From: an uncultured Erythrobacter sp.
Lineage (GTDB): Bacteria; Pseudomonadota; Alphaproteobacteria; Sphingomonadales; Sphingomonadaceae
Direction: 5' to 3'
Assembly: GCA_947498065.1 (NCBI GenBank)
Contig: CANMIS010000002.1
Location: 248,001 to 312,000 of the forward strand
DNA: 64,000 nucleotides
Shown here: piece by piece, positions 8,463-18,364 of the stretch
Position numbering within the stretch: position 1 is the stretch's first letter
Layout: the number at the start of each line of letters is the position of its first letter
Notes under the pieces: model-generated
Seen by the model: the letters and a program-made list of their open reading frames with translations, nothing else
Database searches by the model: none
What the model was told of the DNA's origin: nothing
Position numbers and translations under genes: made by a program

Positions 8463-9692
8463 TTATAGCAATTCCTTGAGCGGCGTTTCAGGATCGGCGA
8501 GCAGAGCCTTATCAGCCGACTGAATGCCGTTTTCGAGCAATTTGCGCCCTTGGACATAGTCCTTCATCGCATTGACGCAGTCGAAGGCAATCGGGCGGCC
8601 TTCTTTCAGATAGACGATCGAGAATTTGCGCGCGGCAGGGTTTCCGCGCAGGATCGTCTCGTCATAGTCGAGACTGAGGCCAGCGGTTTGCAGTTTGAGA
8701 TCATATTGGTTCGACCAGAACCATGGCAGCGCGTGATAGGGCTGTTTATCGCCCATGATCGCGCGCGCGGTAGTGTTTGCCATATCATGCGCGTTCTGGA
8801 CCGATTCCAAGCGGATCACCGCGCTATCGGCAAAATCATTCGCATGTGCGGCGCAATCACCAATTGCATAAATGTCGTCCAGGGTCGTGCGGCAATAGAC
8901 GTCGACGTCAACGCCGTTTGATCCCGCTGCGCCCGCCGCGATCAGGGGCGCGACCGAGGGGATGATGCCAATCCCGGCAACCACCATGTCGCATTTGAGC
9001 GTCTCGCCGCCCTCGAGCAAGACGCCGCTGGCTTGACCGTCTGTTTCCGATATTTCTTGGACGTTCGCACCGAGCCGAATGTCGACGCCGTGACTGCGGT
9101 GCTCTGCGGCGTAAAAGTCGGATAGTTCTTCGCCAGCCACGCGGGCCAGCAGGCGGGACTGAGCCTCTACCAAGGTTACCTCGACGCCAAGCTTGCGCAG
9201 GACAGCGGCCGCCTCCAGCCCGATATAGCCGCCGCCGATAACAACTGCGCGTTTCGCGCCGCCCTCAATCGCGGCCATCATCGCATCGGCATCGCGCTTG
9301 TCTCGTACGTAGAAAACACCGTGTAGATTTGCGCCGGGGCACGGCAGCCTGCGCGGGTCACCGCCGCCTGCCCAGATCAGCTTGCGATAGCCTATCCGGC
9401 TGCCATCCATCAGCACAATTTCATGCGCCATCCAGTCAATTTCGGTGACCCCTTGGCCGAGCCTTAGGGTGATATCCTTGTCGGCCCAGAACTTCTCAGG
9501 CCGAATCAAGATCCGCTCAAACGGCTTGTCCCCCGCGAGATATTCCTTCGACAAAGGCGGGCGTTCATACGGCGGAACGGCGTCGCGCCCAACCAGCACA
9601 ATCGAACCCTCATGCCCCTGTTGGCGCAGAGCAATCGCCGCTTGCGCGCCGCCATGCCCGGTGCCCACGATTACGATATCGGCGCTATCCAT
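8463..9692 (-). CDS. FAD-dependent ferredoxin/rubredoxin reductase (putidaredoxin reductase type)
   Basis: 409 residues with two dinucleotide folds: [13 protein letters not shown] near the N-terminus for FAD, and [15 protein letters not shown] (about residues 150-164) for NAD(P)H. The motif [11 protein letters not shown] is typical of the reductases that feed ferredoxins serving bacterial P450s and ring dioxygenases, and the second FAD motif is [10 protein letters not shown]. It could supply electrons to either P450 in this window, which is inference from proximity and family. It is the first gene of a two-gene unit with the CoA-transferase. Confidence 0.9.
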   Translation of the reverse strand: MDSADIVIVGTGHGGAQAAIALRQQGHEGSIVLVGRDAVPPYERPPLSKEYLAGDKPFERILIRPEKFWADKDITLRLGQGVTEIDWMAHEIVLMDGSRIGYRKLIWAGGGDPRRLPCPGANLHGVFYVRDKRDADAMMAAIEGGAKRAVVIGGGYIGLEAAAVLRKLGVEVTLVEAQSRLLARVAGEELSDFYAAEHRSHGVDIRLGANVQEISETDGQASGVLLEGGETLKCDMVVAGIGIIPSVAPLIAAGAAGSNGVDVDVYCRTTLDDIYAIGDCAAHANDFADSAVIRLESVQNAHDMANTTARAIMGDKQPYHALPWFWSNQYDLKLQTAGLSLDYDETILRGNPAARKFSIVYLKEGRPIAFDCVNAMKDYVQGRKLLENGIQSADKALLADPETPLKELL

Positions 9693-9762
9693 GGCGCGGA
9701 CGCTTGCCCCAAAATTGGCTTAGGTCAAGCGTCTTGCGCGCTTTGGCCGGGGTGATGACGGC

Positions 9763-12700
9763 TTAAGGATCGAGCAGATTGCGGGCCTGGCTGGCGATTT
9801 GCGCGAGCACTGCCGGCGCCACTGGCGTGTGTGCTTTTGCCCGGCCAACCATGGCCTTGAACTGCCGGATCGCGGGCGCATTGTCGCTCGCCCATTGCTC
9901 CACTGCACTGGCCGGATCAGCCTTGCCCTTCTTGCGCCGCACAAGCTGGCGCAGAAAATCGAGCCGCATCTGCTGATAATCGCGCGCGAGGCCAGCGACC
10001 AGCAAGCGCTCCCAAACATCGGAAGGCTCCATCAGCGCCGCGGTTGCTTGCGCCCAATCGAGGCCCAAACGCACGCCCATATCGGTGAAGGCATCGGTCA
10101 GCTGCAGCGCCGCGACATCGGCGTCGCGCGCGAGCTTTGCGAGACCAATCGCGCCGTCCATTTCGAACAGATGCACGACCTTTTTGGCCAGCGCCTCGGG
10201 CGCGCCCGCTTCGACCAGTTCGCTGCGCATTTTGTTTGCCTGTTGGCGTGATTCGCCCGCCAGCAGAGCGTCAGTGGCATCGTGCAATTCCTCGATCCCG
10301 CCGCGCAATTCCTCGACCAGTTCAGCTGGCGGCCGCTTGGCCGCGCCAGCGCGCAGCAAGTCCGCCATATGACCCCTCAGGGCGATGGCGACCCGCTCAA
10401 ACAGCATGATGCGCGTGGTTTCGCTCATCTTGGCTGTGTCGAGCTCTTCCCAGATTGCGCGCGTTCCAAACAGGCGGTCGGCGGCGACAAAGGCGTTGGT
10501 CACCGCGGCCAGCGAGGCGCCTTCTTCTTCGGCGAGCTCGAATGCGGGCAAAATGCCCATGCGGTTGATGATGCGATTGGCAAGCTCGGTCGCGACCAGT
10601 TCGCGCCGCAAGCGGTGCTGCTTGATCTGCTTCGCATAGTCCTTTTGCATCGGTTCTGGGAACATAGCGATCAGCGCATCCTCCATCGCCTCATCGGCAG
10701 ACAGCGGGCTTTCTTCGATCGCATCTTGCAGTGCCAGCTTGGCCGATGACAGTAGCACGGCGAGCTCTGGCCGGGTCATACCGTGTCCATCGCCCGCGCG
10801 GCGGATCAGCACTTCGCTTGCGGCCAGGCCTTCTGTTTTGCGATCAAGATCGGCCATATCCTCCAGCGTCTCGATCAGGCGGGTGTAAGACGCGGTCGCC
10901 TCGCAGCCGCCAGCCTCCGCAATCGACAGCGCGAGCGCTTGCAGGCGGTTATCCTCCAGCACGATTGCCGCAACTTCGTCGGTCATCGCTTCCAGCACGG
11001 CTACGCGTTTCTTCTCGGTCAGCTTGCCATCGCGTTTGGCCGCCGCGAGCGCGATCTTGATGTTCACCTCGTTATCCGAGCAATCAACGCCGGCTGAGTT
11101 GTCGATGAAATCGGTGTTTACGCGTCCGCCGTTGAGCGAGAATGCGATCCGGCCCGCTTGCGTAACACCAAGGTTTGCGCCCTCACCGATCACCTTCGCG
11201 CGCACTTCAGCGGCGGTCACACGCAGGCCGTCATTCGCGGGATCTCCCACGGCAGCATCGCTCTCGCTTTCAGCCTTGATGTAGGTGCCAATTCCGCCGA
11301 ACCAGATCAGATCAAGCTCCGCTTTCAGGATCGCCGTCACCAGATCATCGGGAGCGATCTCAGCCTCTTCAATCCCGAGCATTTCGCGCGCCTTTTTGGG
11401 CAGCTTGATGCTCTTTTGATTGCGCGCGAACACGCCGCCGCCGCTGGAGATTAGCTTGGAATTGTAATCCTCCCAGCTGGAACTCGAAAGCTCGAACAGG
11501 CGATTGCGCTCTTTCCAGCTTTTGGCCGGATCGGGGTCGGGATCGATGAAGATGTGCCGGTGGTCAAAGGCCGCGACCAGCTTGATAGCTTTCGACAGCA
11601 GCATGCCATTGCCGAACACATCGCCCGACATATCGCCGCAGCCTGCCACGCGGACGCTGTCGCTTTGCACGTCGATCCCCATTTCGAGGAAATGCCGCTG
11701 GACAGAGACCCACGCGCCGCGCGCTGTTATGCCCATAGCCTTGTGGTCATAGCCGTTGGAGCCGCCGCTGGCGAAGGCATCATCGAGCCAGAAATCCCGG
11801 CTTTCCGCGATGCCATTGGCCACGTCAGAGAAGCGCGCCGTGCCCTTATCGGCGGCGACCACGAAATAGGGGTCCTCGCCGTCGTGCACCACCACATCGG
11901 CTGGATGGACGACCTTATCCTTCACGATATTGTCCGTGATTGTGAGTAAGGTGCGGATGAAAATCTCATAGCTTGCCTGGCCTTCTGCGGCCCAGGCATC
12001 GCGGTCTTTTGCAGGCGATGGCAATTGCTTTGGATAAAAGCCGCCCTTCGCCCCGGTCGGCACGATCACAGCGTTTTTGACCCGCTGCGCCTTCATCAGA
12101 CCGAGGATTTCCGTGCGGAAGTCATCGCGCCTGTCCGACCATCTGAGGCCGCCGCGCGCGATCACGCCAGCGCGCAGGTGAATGCCCTCCACCCGGCGCG
12201 AATAGACGAAAATCTCGCGCCATGGCACGGGCTTTGGCAGGTCAGGAACCTGCGCAGAATCGAACTTAAACGCCAGCGCTTCATCCGCGGCATCGGCAAA
12301 CGCATTGGTGCGCAGGATCGCGCCGATAACGGCATTGTAGAGCCGCAGCAGCCGGTCATCATTGATCGCAGAAACCTTGGCGAGCCCGCGTGAGAAATCG
12401 CCGCGAGCCTTCTTCTCGGCCTCTTCGCGGCCCCCCTCAAACTTGGGGTCATGGCGCGCGGTAAACAGCGCGATCATTGCCTTGGTCACTGGCACAGCGG
12501 CAGCAAGCGCATCGACCACGGTGTAGATCGTAAAGCCCATGCCGGTCTGGCGCAGATAGCGATAGAACGCCCGCAGCCAATTGGCTTCCCGCGCGCTCAG
12601 TCCCGCACCGATCACGAGCCGGTTGAACGGATCATCTTCGGCATTGCCATTGAGCACGGCGGCGATGGCTTGCTCGATAATGTCTGCACGCTCCAGCAGC

Positions 12701-14496
12701 GGCGCGGCCTCATCCCCTTCAGGCAGAGCGAGGGTAAAATCATGGATTGAGCCAAGCGCTCCATCATCAAGCTCGGTCGGGATTTCAGTGATCACGCGAA
12801 AGCCGAAATTCTCCAGAGCGGGCACGGCATCGGACAATGGCAAAGCGCCGCTGCTTTGATAGACTTTGAGCCGCAGATTGTCGGCTGCATCGCTGTCGAG
12901 ATGGTACAGGCGCACATCACGCAGGGCCGCGTCATCATCGCCGCTGGTTCGGGCGCTGAGTGCGCGGATCCGGCGGATGTCGATCGCCGCCTCTGCGGTG
13001 CCATAGAGCAGCCGGTAATTCGCCGGAAAGGCTCCTGCAAAACGCGCTGCGATTGCCATGGCGCGCGCTGGGTCTTCGCTCTTGGCCAGGTGGCGCTCGA
13101 CCCCCTCGCCCCAGCCGCGCAGCATGTCTTCGAGGCGGCCTTCCAGCTCTGCCTCTTCCGGCATGGCTTTCGCTTCGCGAACATCGAGCACGAATTGCAG
13201 CATCGCCAGATTGCCGCCTTCAACCTCAAGGCTCCAATCGAGGACTTTCGCATCTGCCTCAGCGGTCAGCAGTTCCTGAATTTGCAAGCGCACTTGGGTG
13301 GAGAGCAGATCGCGCGGCAGCCAGACAAAGGCAAACACATGGCGGCCCAATTGCGAAGCGGCTAGCGAAAGGCGCGGGCGCGGCCGATCGACCAGGCTCA
13401 TCATCGTCGTTGCGAGGCGGCCAATGTCCGCTCGGTTGAACGCGATCAGCAGATCATGCGGCAGCGCGGTAAAAGCATGGACCAGCGCTTTGCCGGTATG
13501 CCCGGATGGGTTGAAGCCCAGCTCTTTGGTCAGCGTATCGAGGTTTTCGCGCAGATGCGGCACGTTGGCGGGCGCAGAGGCCAGTGCCGCGCTGGTCCAA
13601 ACCCCGGCATGAACCGACAGAGCTTCCACTTTGCCCTTCTTGCGGATCGCCACGATAAACAGATCGAGCGGCACGCGGCGGTGAACCTTGGCGGTGTGGT
13701 TCGATTTGATGATCAACAGCTCGCGCGTGCGGCCATCGGGGCGTTTCTGCCCAAACCATTTGAACGCCTTGTCGTAGGATGCATCGGCCAGCAAGGAACG
13801 CGCACTCTTGCGGCAAATCCCGAGCAGGCCTGACTGGCTGCCATCGCGGCGGCGAGTCACATGGCCCAGCTGGGTCAGCATCCCGCTGTTGAGCCATGTC
13901 AGCAGATCTTTGAATTCCGGCTCTTCGACCCGCTCAATATCCGCTTCCATGGCGGATTGCACTTTTGGCCAATCGTTCACGGCGGCGCGGACATCGCCCA
14001 GCGTCAGCCGCAGTTCTTTCAGCAATTCGCGGCGTTGGCGCGCATCAATCCGCGGCGTCTCGATATAGATCATCGACTCGCGCGCTTTGCCGGAGCCGAG
14101 CTCAGTGAGCTTGCCCGACTTGTCGCGCTTCACCGCAATGATCGGATGGACCAACCGGTCAATTGTGACCCCTTGGGCGGCGAGCGCAGAGGCAACCGAA
14201 TCGACCAAAAACGGCATGTCGTCATTGACCAGAGCGATGCGCATAATGCGCCGCTCATCGGTCTCGGTTTCCATGACCAGCGAGGCGCGGTCCGTCTCGC
14301 GCTGCTCAGCGGCGGCCAGCAGGAAGGCGGTCGCCTCTTCCAGCGCTTGCTTTGCAAAGGGCGTATCACCGGGCAGGATCGCATCGCTCAGCCGCTTTGC
14401 GAGAGCGGTATGATGCTTGCTTCGGCGCGGATTGCGCACCGATTTTAGCTTGGCTGAAGCTTTTCCTGCGAGCTTTTTAGCGGGTTTCGAAACCAT
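9763..14496 (-). CDS. NAD-specific glutamate dehydrogenase, large (L-180) class
   Basis: A 1,577-residue protein, the expected size of the 180-kDa NAD-GDH class that oxidatively deaminates glutamate to 2-oxoglutarate and ammonia. The catalytic middle region contains GGLRWSDRRDDFRTE, VPTGAKGGFYPKQ with the substrate lysine, and VAGCGDMSGDVFGNGMLLS, followed by a nucleotide-binding region with KVIGEGANLGVTQ. The long N-terminal part carries ACT-like regulatory segments (IALVNDDMPFLVDSVASAL). The basic N-terminus (KPAKKLAGKASAKLK) is not a signal peptide. The gene is isolated, with 120 bases upstream and 70 downstream. With gltBD and glnE elsewhere in the window it would support use of glutamate as carbon and nitrogen source. 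Confidence 0.95.
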   Translation of the reverse strand: MVSKPAKKLAGKASAKLKSVRNPRRSKHHTALAKRLSDAILPGDTPFAKQALEEATAFLLAAAEQRETDRASLVMETETDERRIMRIALVNDDMPFLVDSVASALAAQGVTIDRLVHPIIAVKRDKSGKLTELGSGKARESMIYIETPRIDARQRRELLKELRLTLGDVRAAVNDWPKVQSAMEADIERVEEPEFKDLLTWLNSGMLTQLGHVTRRRDGSQSGLLGICRKSARSLLADASYDKAFKWFGQKRPDGRTRELLIIKSNHTAKVHRRVPLDLFIVAIRKKGKVEALSVHAGVWTSAALASAPANVPHLRENLDTLTKELGFNPSGHTGKALVHAFTALPHDLLIAFNRADIGRLATTMMSLVDRPRPRLSLAASQLGRHVFAFVWLPRDLLSTQVRLQIQELLTAEADAKVLDWSLEVEGGNLAMLQFVLDVREAKAMPEEAELEGRLEDMLRGWGEGVERHLAKSEDPARAMAIAARFAGAFPANYRLLYGTAEAAIDIRRIRALSARTSGDDDAALRDVRLYHLDSDAADNLRLKVYQSSGALPLSDAVPALENFGFRVITEIPTELDDGALGSIHDFTLALPEGDEAAPLLERADIIEQAIAAVLNGNAEDDPFNRLVIGAGLSAREANWLRAFYRYLRQTGMGFTIYTVVDALAAAVPVTKAMIALFTARHDPKFEGGREEAEKKARGDFSRGLAKVSAINDDRLLRLYNAVIGAILRTNAFADAADEALAFKFDSAQVPDLPKPVPWREIFVYSRRVEGIHLRAGVIARGGLRWSDRRDDFRTEILGLMKAQRVKNAVIVPTGAKGGFYPKQLPSPAKDRDAWAAEGQASYEIFIRTLLTITDNIVKDKVVHPADVVVHDGEDPYFVVAADKGTARFSDVANGIAESRDFWLDDAFASGGSNGYDHKAMGITARGAWVSVQRHFLEMGIDVQSDSVRVAGCGDMSGDVFGNGMLLSKAIKLVAAFDHRHIFIDPDPDPAKSWKERNRLFELSSSSWEDYNSKLISSGGGVFARNQKSIKLPKKAREMLGIEEAEIAPDDLVTAILKAELDLIWFGGIGTYIKAESESDAAVGDPANDGLRVTAAEVRAKVIGEGANLGVTQAGRIAFSLNGGRVNTDFIDNSAGVDCSDNEVNIKIALAAAKRDGKLTEKKRVAVLEAMTDEVAAIVLEDNRLQALALSIAEAGGCEATASYTRLIETLEDMADLDRKTEGLAASEVLIRRAGDGHGMTRPELAVLLSSAKLALQDAIEESPLSADEAMEDALIAMFPEPMQKDYAKQIKQHRLRRELVATELANRIINRMGILPAFELAEEEGASLAAVTNAFVAADRLFGTRAIWEELDTAKMSETTRIMLFERVAIALRGHMADLLRAGAAKRPPAELVEELRGGIEELHDATDALLAGESRQQANKMRSELVEAGAPEALAKKVVHLFEMDGAIGLAKLARDADVAALQLTDAFTDMGVRLGLDWAQATAALMEPSDVWERLLVAGLARDYQQMRLDFLRQLVRRKKGKADPASAVEQWASDNAPAIRQFKAMVGRAKAHTPVAPAVLAQIASQARNLLDP

Positions 14497-14617
14497 CCTC
14501 GCCCCTTTGAAACAATATTATTCTTGAGCGTTCTTATGCGTCGCCGATACGCCTTGTGGATACGTTTGCGCAACCGTGTTCATTATCTAACTGCGCGATT
14601 TTTAATGCGGCTCGGCG

Positions 14618-15613
14618 TTAGGAGGCAAGCGCTCCGGTGAGCGCCTGCATGGTGATTTCCAGCGAGCGAATTCGCGCCGCTGGATCATAGGTCGCGCCGC
14701 ACAGCATGATTTCGTCCGCGCCGGTTCGCTTGATAAAATCGCCGACTTGGCTTGCCACCATATCGGCGGTGCCGATCGCTGCGGCTTGGCCGATATGATC
14801 CAGCATGGTGCGCGCTGGCGCAGGCAGGGTGGAGGTGTAGTCCTCAATTGGTGGCGGTAGCTTGCCCGGATTGCCGCTGCGCAGGCGTACGAAGCTTTGT
14901 TGCTGGCTGGAGGCAAGCAGGCGAGCTTCCGCTTCGCTTAGCGCGGCAAAAACATTCATCGCCACCATCACGTGCGCGCGATCAAGCACGTCTGATGGCT
15001 CAAAGTCTCTGCGATAAACTTCCAGCGCGGCGTCCAAATGATCGGGCGCGAAATGCGCAGCGAAGGCATAGGGCAGGCCGAGCTTTGCCGCGAGCTGCGC
15101 GCCAAACAGGCTGGAGCCGAGCATCCACATCTCCGGCTTTGCGCCGAGGCCTGGGGTGGCGGCGATGGGCAGGTCGAGATCGCCGGTCAGAAGCGCGCGC
15201 AGTTCCGCCACGTCCTGCGGAAAATACTCAGCCGCCTGATGCAGGTTTTTGCGCAGCGCGCGCTGCAATTCCGGCCCAGCGCCGGGAGCTCTGCCCAAGC
15301 CGAGGTCAATCCGGCCGGGAAACAAAGCATCCAGCGTGCCGAATTGCTCCGCGATTTGAAACGGCGTGTGATTGGGCAGCATGATGCCGCCAGAGCCGAT
15401 CCGGATCCGGCTGGTCGCATTGCCGATATGAGCGAGCACCACCGATGTTGCTCCGCCCGCGATACCATCCATCGCGTGATGTTCTGCGACCCAAAAGCGC
15501 TTGCAACCCACTCGTTCCGCAGCGCGCGCAAGCTCTGTCGCATCGGCCAAAGCCTCTGCGACGCTCCCGCCTTCGCGAACCGGGATCAGATCAAGCACGG
15601 AAAATTCGGTCAT
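14618..15613 (-). CDS. LLM-class flavin-dependent oxidoreductase (luciferase-like)
   Basis: 331 residues with the bacterial-luciferase-like TIM barrel of the MsnO8/YhbW subgroup. It opens SVLDLIPVREG, followed by FWVAEHHAMDGIAG and RIRIGSGGIMLPNHTP, then FPGRIDLGLGRAPG. Members use reduced FMN or F420 for monooxygenation or hydride transfer. The substrate is unknown. An AGAGGG ribosome site precedes the ATG at 15613. The TPR gene lies 13 bases upstream on the same strand, so the two and the following hydrolase may form a loose operon. Confidence 0.88.
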   Translation of the reverse strand: MTEFSVLDLIPVREGGSVAEALADATELARAAERVGCKRFWVAEHHAMDGIAGGATSVVLAHIGNATSRIRIGSGGIMLPNHTPFQIAEQFGTLDALFPGRIDLGLGRAPGAGPELQRALRKNLHQAAEYFPQDVAELRALLTGDLDLPIAATPGLGAKPEMWMLGSSLFGAQLAAKLGLPYAFAAHFAPDHLDAALEVYRRDFEPSDVLDRAHVMVAMNVFAALSEAEARLLASSQQQSFVRLRSGNPGKLPPPIEDYTSTLPAPARTMLDHIGQAAAIGTADMVASQVGDFIKRTGADEIMLCGATYDPAARIRSLEITMQALTGALAS

Positions 15614-15626
15614 GGCAGCCCTCTTG

Positions 15627-16484
15627 TTATTGGGCTGGCGTAGCAGGCCCCAACTGTTTCAGATAGCCGCTAGCGGTCTTTGCCTGCAGACTATCGGGCG
15701 CGGTGTCGATCACCGATTGCCAGCTCGCGCGGGCGGCATCATCGCGCGCATCCAGTACGGCAATCACGCCCGCCTCCAGCCCGATTTGCGGATCGAGCGG
15801 GGCGAGACCCGACGCCTTTTCAATCGCCGTTTGCGCCTCTGGCAATCTTTTTTCACGTCGCAGCAGGGTTGCCTTCAGCAGCCACGCCTCGGCATCGCCA
15901 GGCATTAGGCGCGTTGCATTGTCCAATTCAATGAGAGCTTCTTCCGGCTGATCAATCTCAACCAGGACGCGGGCCATGTCGAGTGCTGCTGCTGCTTGGA
16001 GTGCACCAGATGCAGCAGTTTTGGCGTCCGTGCGTGCCTCGCTCAAAATATTATAGGCGTCAGCCCAAAGCGTGTTTGCGAGGGCAGCATTGCCGGCCAT
16101 AATGCCAAAACGCGCTCGTGCTCGCGGTTCATCCGCCGGTGTCTCATCGCGGGCCGCAGTGAAAGCGGCAATCGCATCATCCCACAGGCTCAGCTTTGTC
16201 GCTGCCAGCCCAAGGCAGTGATTGGCAATAACCCTTGCATCACCGGTTGTCTGGTTGCGCTCAATCTGCGCTTTGGTGTGCGCACGAGACGGCGCGCTTT
16301 CGACCAGATCAAGGCAATCGGCCAGCCAAATGCTGAGCGGATCGGTCGGCTGCGGCGGGGCAATTTCATTGGTGGTGCGCGGCGGGCGGTTGAGCAGCTC
16401 ATCGGGCGCGCCTTGGATGGCCCCGGTGCTTGGGTTGGGGCCGACCTGGAGCAGCATGAGGATGAGCGCGCTGGAAAAAGACAC
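15627..16484 (-). CDS. Tetratricopeptide-repeat protein, probably exported
   Basis: 285 residues starting at GTG 16484. The first 14 residues (SFSSALILMLLQVG) are hydrophobic and could be a signal peptide or anchor. From about residue 90 helical pairs repeat with TPR spacing (AANHCLGLAATKLSLWDDAIAAF; PEEALIELDNATRLMPGDAEAWLL; PEAQTAIEKASGLAPLDPQIGLEAGV). TPR domains mediate protein-protein contacts; no enzymatic signature is visible. The gene sits between the alpha/beta hydrolase (12-base gap upstream) and the luciferase-like gene. Confidence 0.75.
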   Translation of the reverse strand: MSFSSALILMLLQVGPNPSTGAIQGAPDELLNRPPRTTNEIAPPQPTDPLSIWLADCLDLVESAPSRAHTKAQIERNQTTGDARVIANHCLGLAATKLSLWDDAIAAFTAARDETPADEPRARARFGIMAGNAALANTLWADAYNILSEARTDAKTAASGALQAAAALDMARVLVEIDQPEEALIELDNATRLMPGDAEAWLLKATLLRREKRLPEAQTAIEKASGLAPLDPQIGLEAGVIAVLDARDDAARASWQSVIDTAPDSLQAKTASGYLKQLGPATPAQ

Positions 16485-16496
16485 GTGGGTGTTCGC

Positions 16497-17228
16497 CTAG
16501 TAAAATTGATCGACCGTCGCTTGCAGCAGCGCGATATCATTTTCGCGCGACAAGCGGTGATCGCCGTCTTTGACAAAGGTCACCTGTACATTGTCCGAAC
16601 GTATCGCTTTGGCGAGGCGCAGGCTGATTTCCCACGGGACGTCTTCGTCCTTTTGGCCGTGCAGCAGGCGAACCGGGCAATCAATCGCGATCTTGCTGTC
16701 CAGCTTCAGATTCGCCTCGCCATCGGCGAAGAAGCCCGGATGCGTGGGCGTTGGCTCTGGCCCGTACGGATTGTCTTCATACAGCACTTCGCCCGCCGCC
16801 ATCTGCGCGCGCTGCTCGTCGGTGAAGCCCCAAGTCGTAAAGTCGGGAGCAGGCGCGATGCCGATCATCCCGCTTAGCCGCTCGCCCAAAGCCTCACTCA
16901 CCATCAGCATCAGCCAGCCGCCCATGGACGAGCCGATCAGCAGGACGTCGCCGTCGACATGAGCCTCGATCAAGGCGAGGACTTCATCGCGCCAGCGGAG
17001 CAGCGTGCCATCGGCAAAATCGCCATTGCTCCGCCCGCAGCCGGAATAATCGAGCAGCAGACAGGCCCGCCCCATTTCCTGCGCGCGGGCGAACATGGCA
17101 GTCGCCTTGCCGCCGTCCATGTCCGACATATAGCCGGGCAGAAAGACCAAGGTCGGGCCTGAGCCGGCCGCATGACGAAAGGCGATTTTGCGTCCATCGC
17201 CGAATTCGTGAAATTGTATCTCGCTCAT
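16497..17228 (-). CDS. Alpha/beta-fold hydrolase (ABHD10-like serine hydrolase)
   Basis: 243 residues from the ATG at 17228; an in-frame ATG at 17240 would add four residues. The nucleophile elbow GSSMGG places Ser near residue 101, the acid is likely in HGQKDEDVP and the histidine in DGDHRLS. The oxyanion loop is FLPGYMSDMDG. The overall pattern resembles acyl-protein thioesterase/ABHD10-type hydrolases acting on small esters or thioesters. It is cytoplasmic, with no signal sequence. Substrate unknown. Confidence 0.85.
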   Translation of the reverse strand: MSEIQFHEFGDGRKIAFRHAAGSGPTLVFLPGYMSDMDGGKATAMFARAQEMGRACLLLDYSGCGRSNGDFADGTLLRWRDEVLALIEAHVDGDVLLIGSSMGGWLMLMVSEALGERLSGMIGIAPAPDFTTWGFTDEQRAQMAAGEVLYEDNPYGPEPTPTHPGFFADGEANLKLDSKIAIDCPVRLLHGQKDEDVPWEISLRLAKAIRSDNVQVTFVKDGDHRLSRENDIALLQATVDQFY

Positions 17229-17288
17229 GCGCGCTCTCATGCCCGCAGGCGGCAGGTGCGCGCAAGAGGGCTAAAACTGGTTCGAGCC

Positions 17289-18164
17289 TTAATCTGCGGG
17301 CTCTTCAAGAGCGCGGCGAAGCTCGGTCTCGAACAGCTCAGGTTGGTCAAACATGATGAAGTGGTAGCTGTCTTCGACTATTCGAATGTCAGCAGTTTCG
17401 AGCGATGCGTAAGCATCTCGGTACAGCGTCTCAATCCGCGATCGCGGAGCGAAGGCATTGCTCGCGGCAATAATGGTCGTGGGCGTTTTCATGTCTTTAA
17501 GCGCAGGGCGCAAATCGGTCGTCATCAGCGAATATATGGCGCTCGCAAAGGTCGCCCTATCACTGGTTATCGACCAATCGGCTATGGTGCCGTGGTACTC
17601 ACTGTTCTTTACCAGCGAACGGACCCCGACTTGCTGAGTTTGCGCGAACTCCTCGGCGGATTGCCCGAGAATTTGCATCTTGAACCCGTCGGCTTGCGCC
17701 GCGGCTGTTTCAGCGGTCGCTTGGGGTGAAAATAGAAGCGGAAAGAACGGCAGTGCATCGACGATCACCAATTTTTTGATCCGATCGGGATGATCTTTTG
17801 CCAGCTTGAGGCCGAGGAATCCGCCAAGTGAATGGCCAGCGTAAAGTGCGCTTTCAATCTTGTTGCAATCGAGATGGTCGACAATCTCTTGGGCGGCCCG
17901 CGCAATAATCGTTTCAGGTGGCCCGTTTGGTGCACGACCTGCAAAGCCTGCCACATGCACAAGATGAACCGTGTAGCTTTTGCTGAGGGCGTCTTTGACA
18001 CCGTCCCAAGTTTCCGGTGATGAGCCAAGCCCTGGTGTAAGGAACAAATCAGGGCCCGCGCCGAGCGTTTCATATGGCGGGCAAGCCTCCTGCGGCTCAT
18101 CCGCGAGTGCGGCAGTGGACCCAAGGAACGTAAGGCCTGTGACAATGCTGGTCCAAAGCTTCAT
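17289..18164 (-). CDS. Secreted alpha/beta hydrolase, last gene of the XRE-membrane protein operon
   Basis: 291 residues with a clear cleavable signal peptide (residues 1-21, MKLWTSIVTG... ending AALA-DE). The mature enzyme has the oxyanion loop LTPGLGSS, the nucleophile GHSLGG (Ser112), and a late histidine in EDSYHFIMF. Two cysteines (about 28 and 100) could form a disulfide in the periplasm. The start overlaps the stop of the XRE regulator by four bases (ATGA, 18161-18164), indicating co-translation. The upstream gene set contains three membrane proteins and a regulator, so the hydrolase may act on a signal or compound handled by that set, but no direct evidence of substrate is visible. 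Confidence 0.85.
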   Translation of the reverse strand: MKLWTSIVTGLTFLGSTAALADEPQEACPPYETLGAGPDLFLTPGLGSSPETWDGVKDALSKSYTVHLVHVAGFAGRAPNGPPETIIARAAQEIVDHLDCNKIESALYAGHSLGGFLGLKLAKDHPDRIKKLVIVDALPFFPLLFSPQATAETAAAQADGFKMQILGQSAEEFAQTQQVGVRSLVKNSEYHGTIADWSITSDRATFASAIYSLMTTDLRPALKDMKTPTTIIAASNAFAPRSRIETLYRDAYASLETADIRIVEDSYHFIMFDQPELFETELRRALEEPAD

Positions 18165-18364
18165 TGTTCCGCTCCCTCTCGTTGGAAAATCTCTTCGATC
18201 GCAAGGCCGAACACGTCGGCGATCTTGAATGCGAGCGGTAGGGACGGGTCATAGCGCCCCTTTTCAATCGCATTGACGGATTGGCGCGAGACTCCAAGCT
18301 TGTCGCCCAGGTCTTGTTGGCTCCAATCGCGCTCTGCGCGCAGCACTTTGAGGCGATTGTTCAC
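18161..18364 (-). CDS. Small XRE-family transcriptional regulator (YozG-like, HTH_3)
   Basis: 67 residues, almost entirely one helix-turn-helix domain: NNRLKVLRAERDWSQQDLG, LGVSRQSVNAIEKGRY, then DPSLPLAFKIADVFG. This pattern is typical of small XRE regulators encoded next to membrane proteins in many bacteria. The GTG at 18364 is chosen because it overlaps the previous stop (GTGA) by four bases, and the domain starts there. An earlier in-frame ATG at 18409 would add 15 residues outside the domain. It probably autoregulates the operon; an inverted repeat at 19620-19667 is the best operator candidate. Confidence 0.9.
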   Translation of the reverse strand: MNNRLKVLRAERDWSQQDLGDKLGVSRQSVNAIEKGRYDPSLPLAFKIADVFGLAIEEIFQREGAEQ

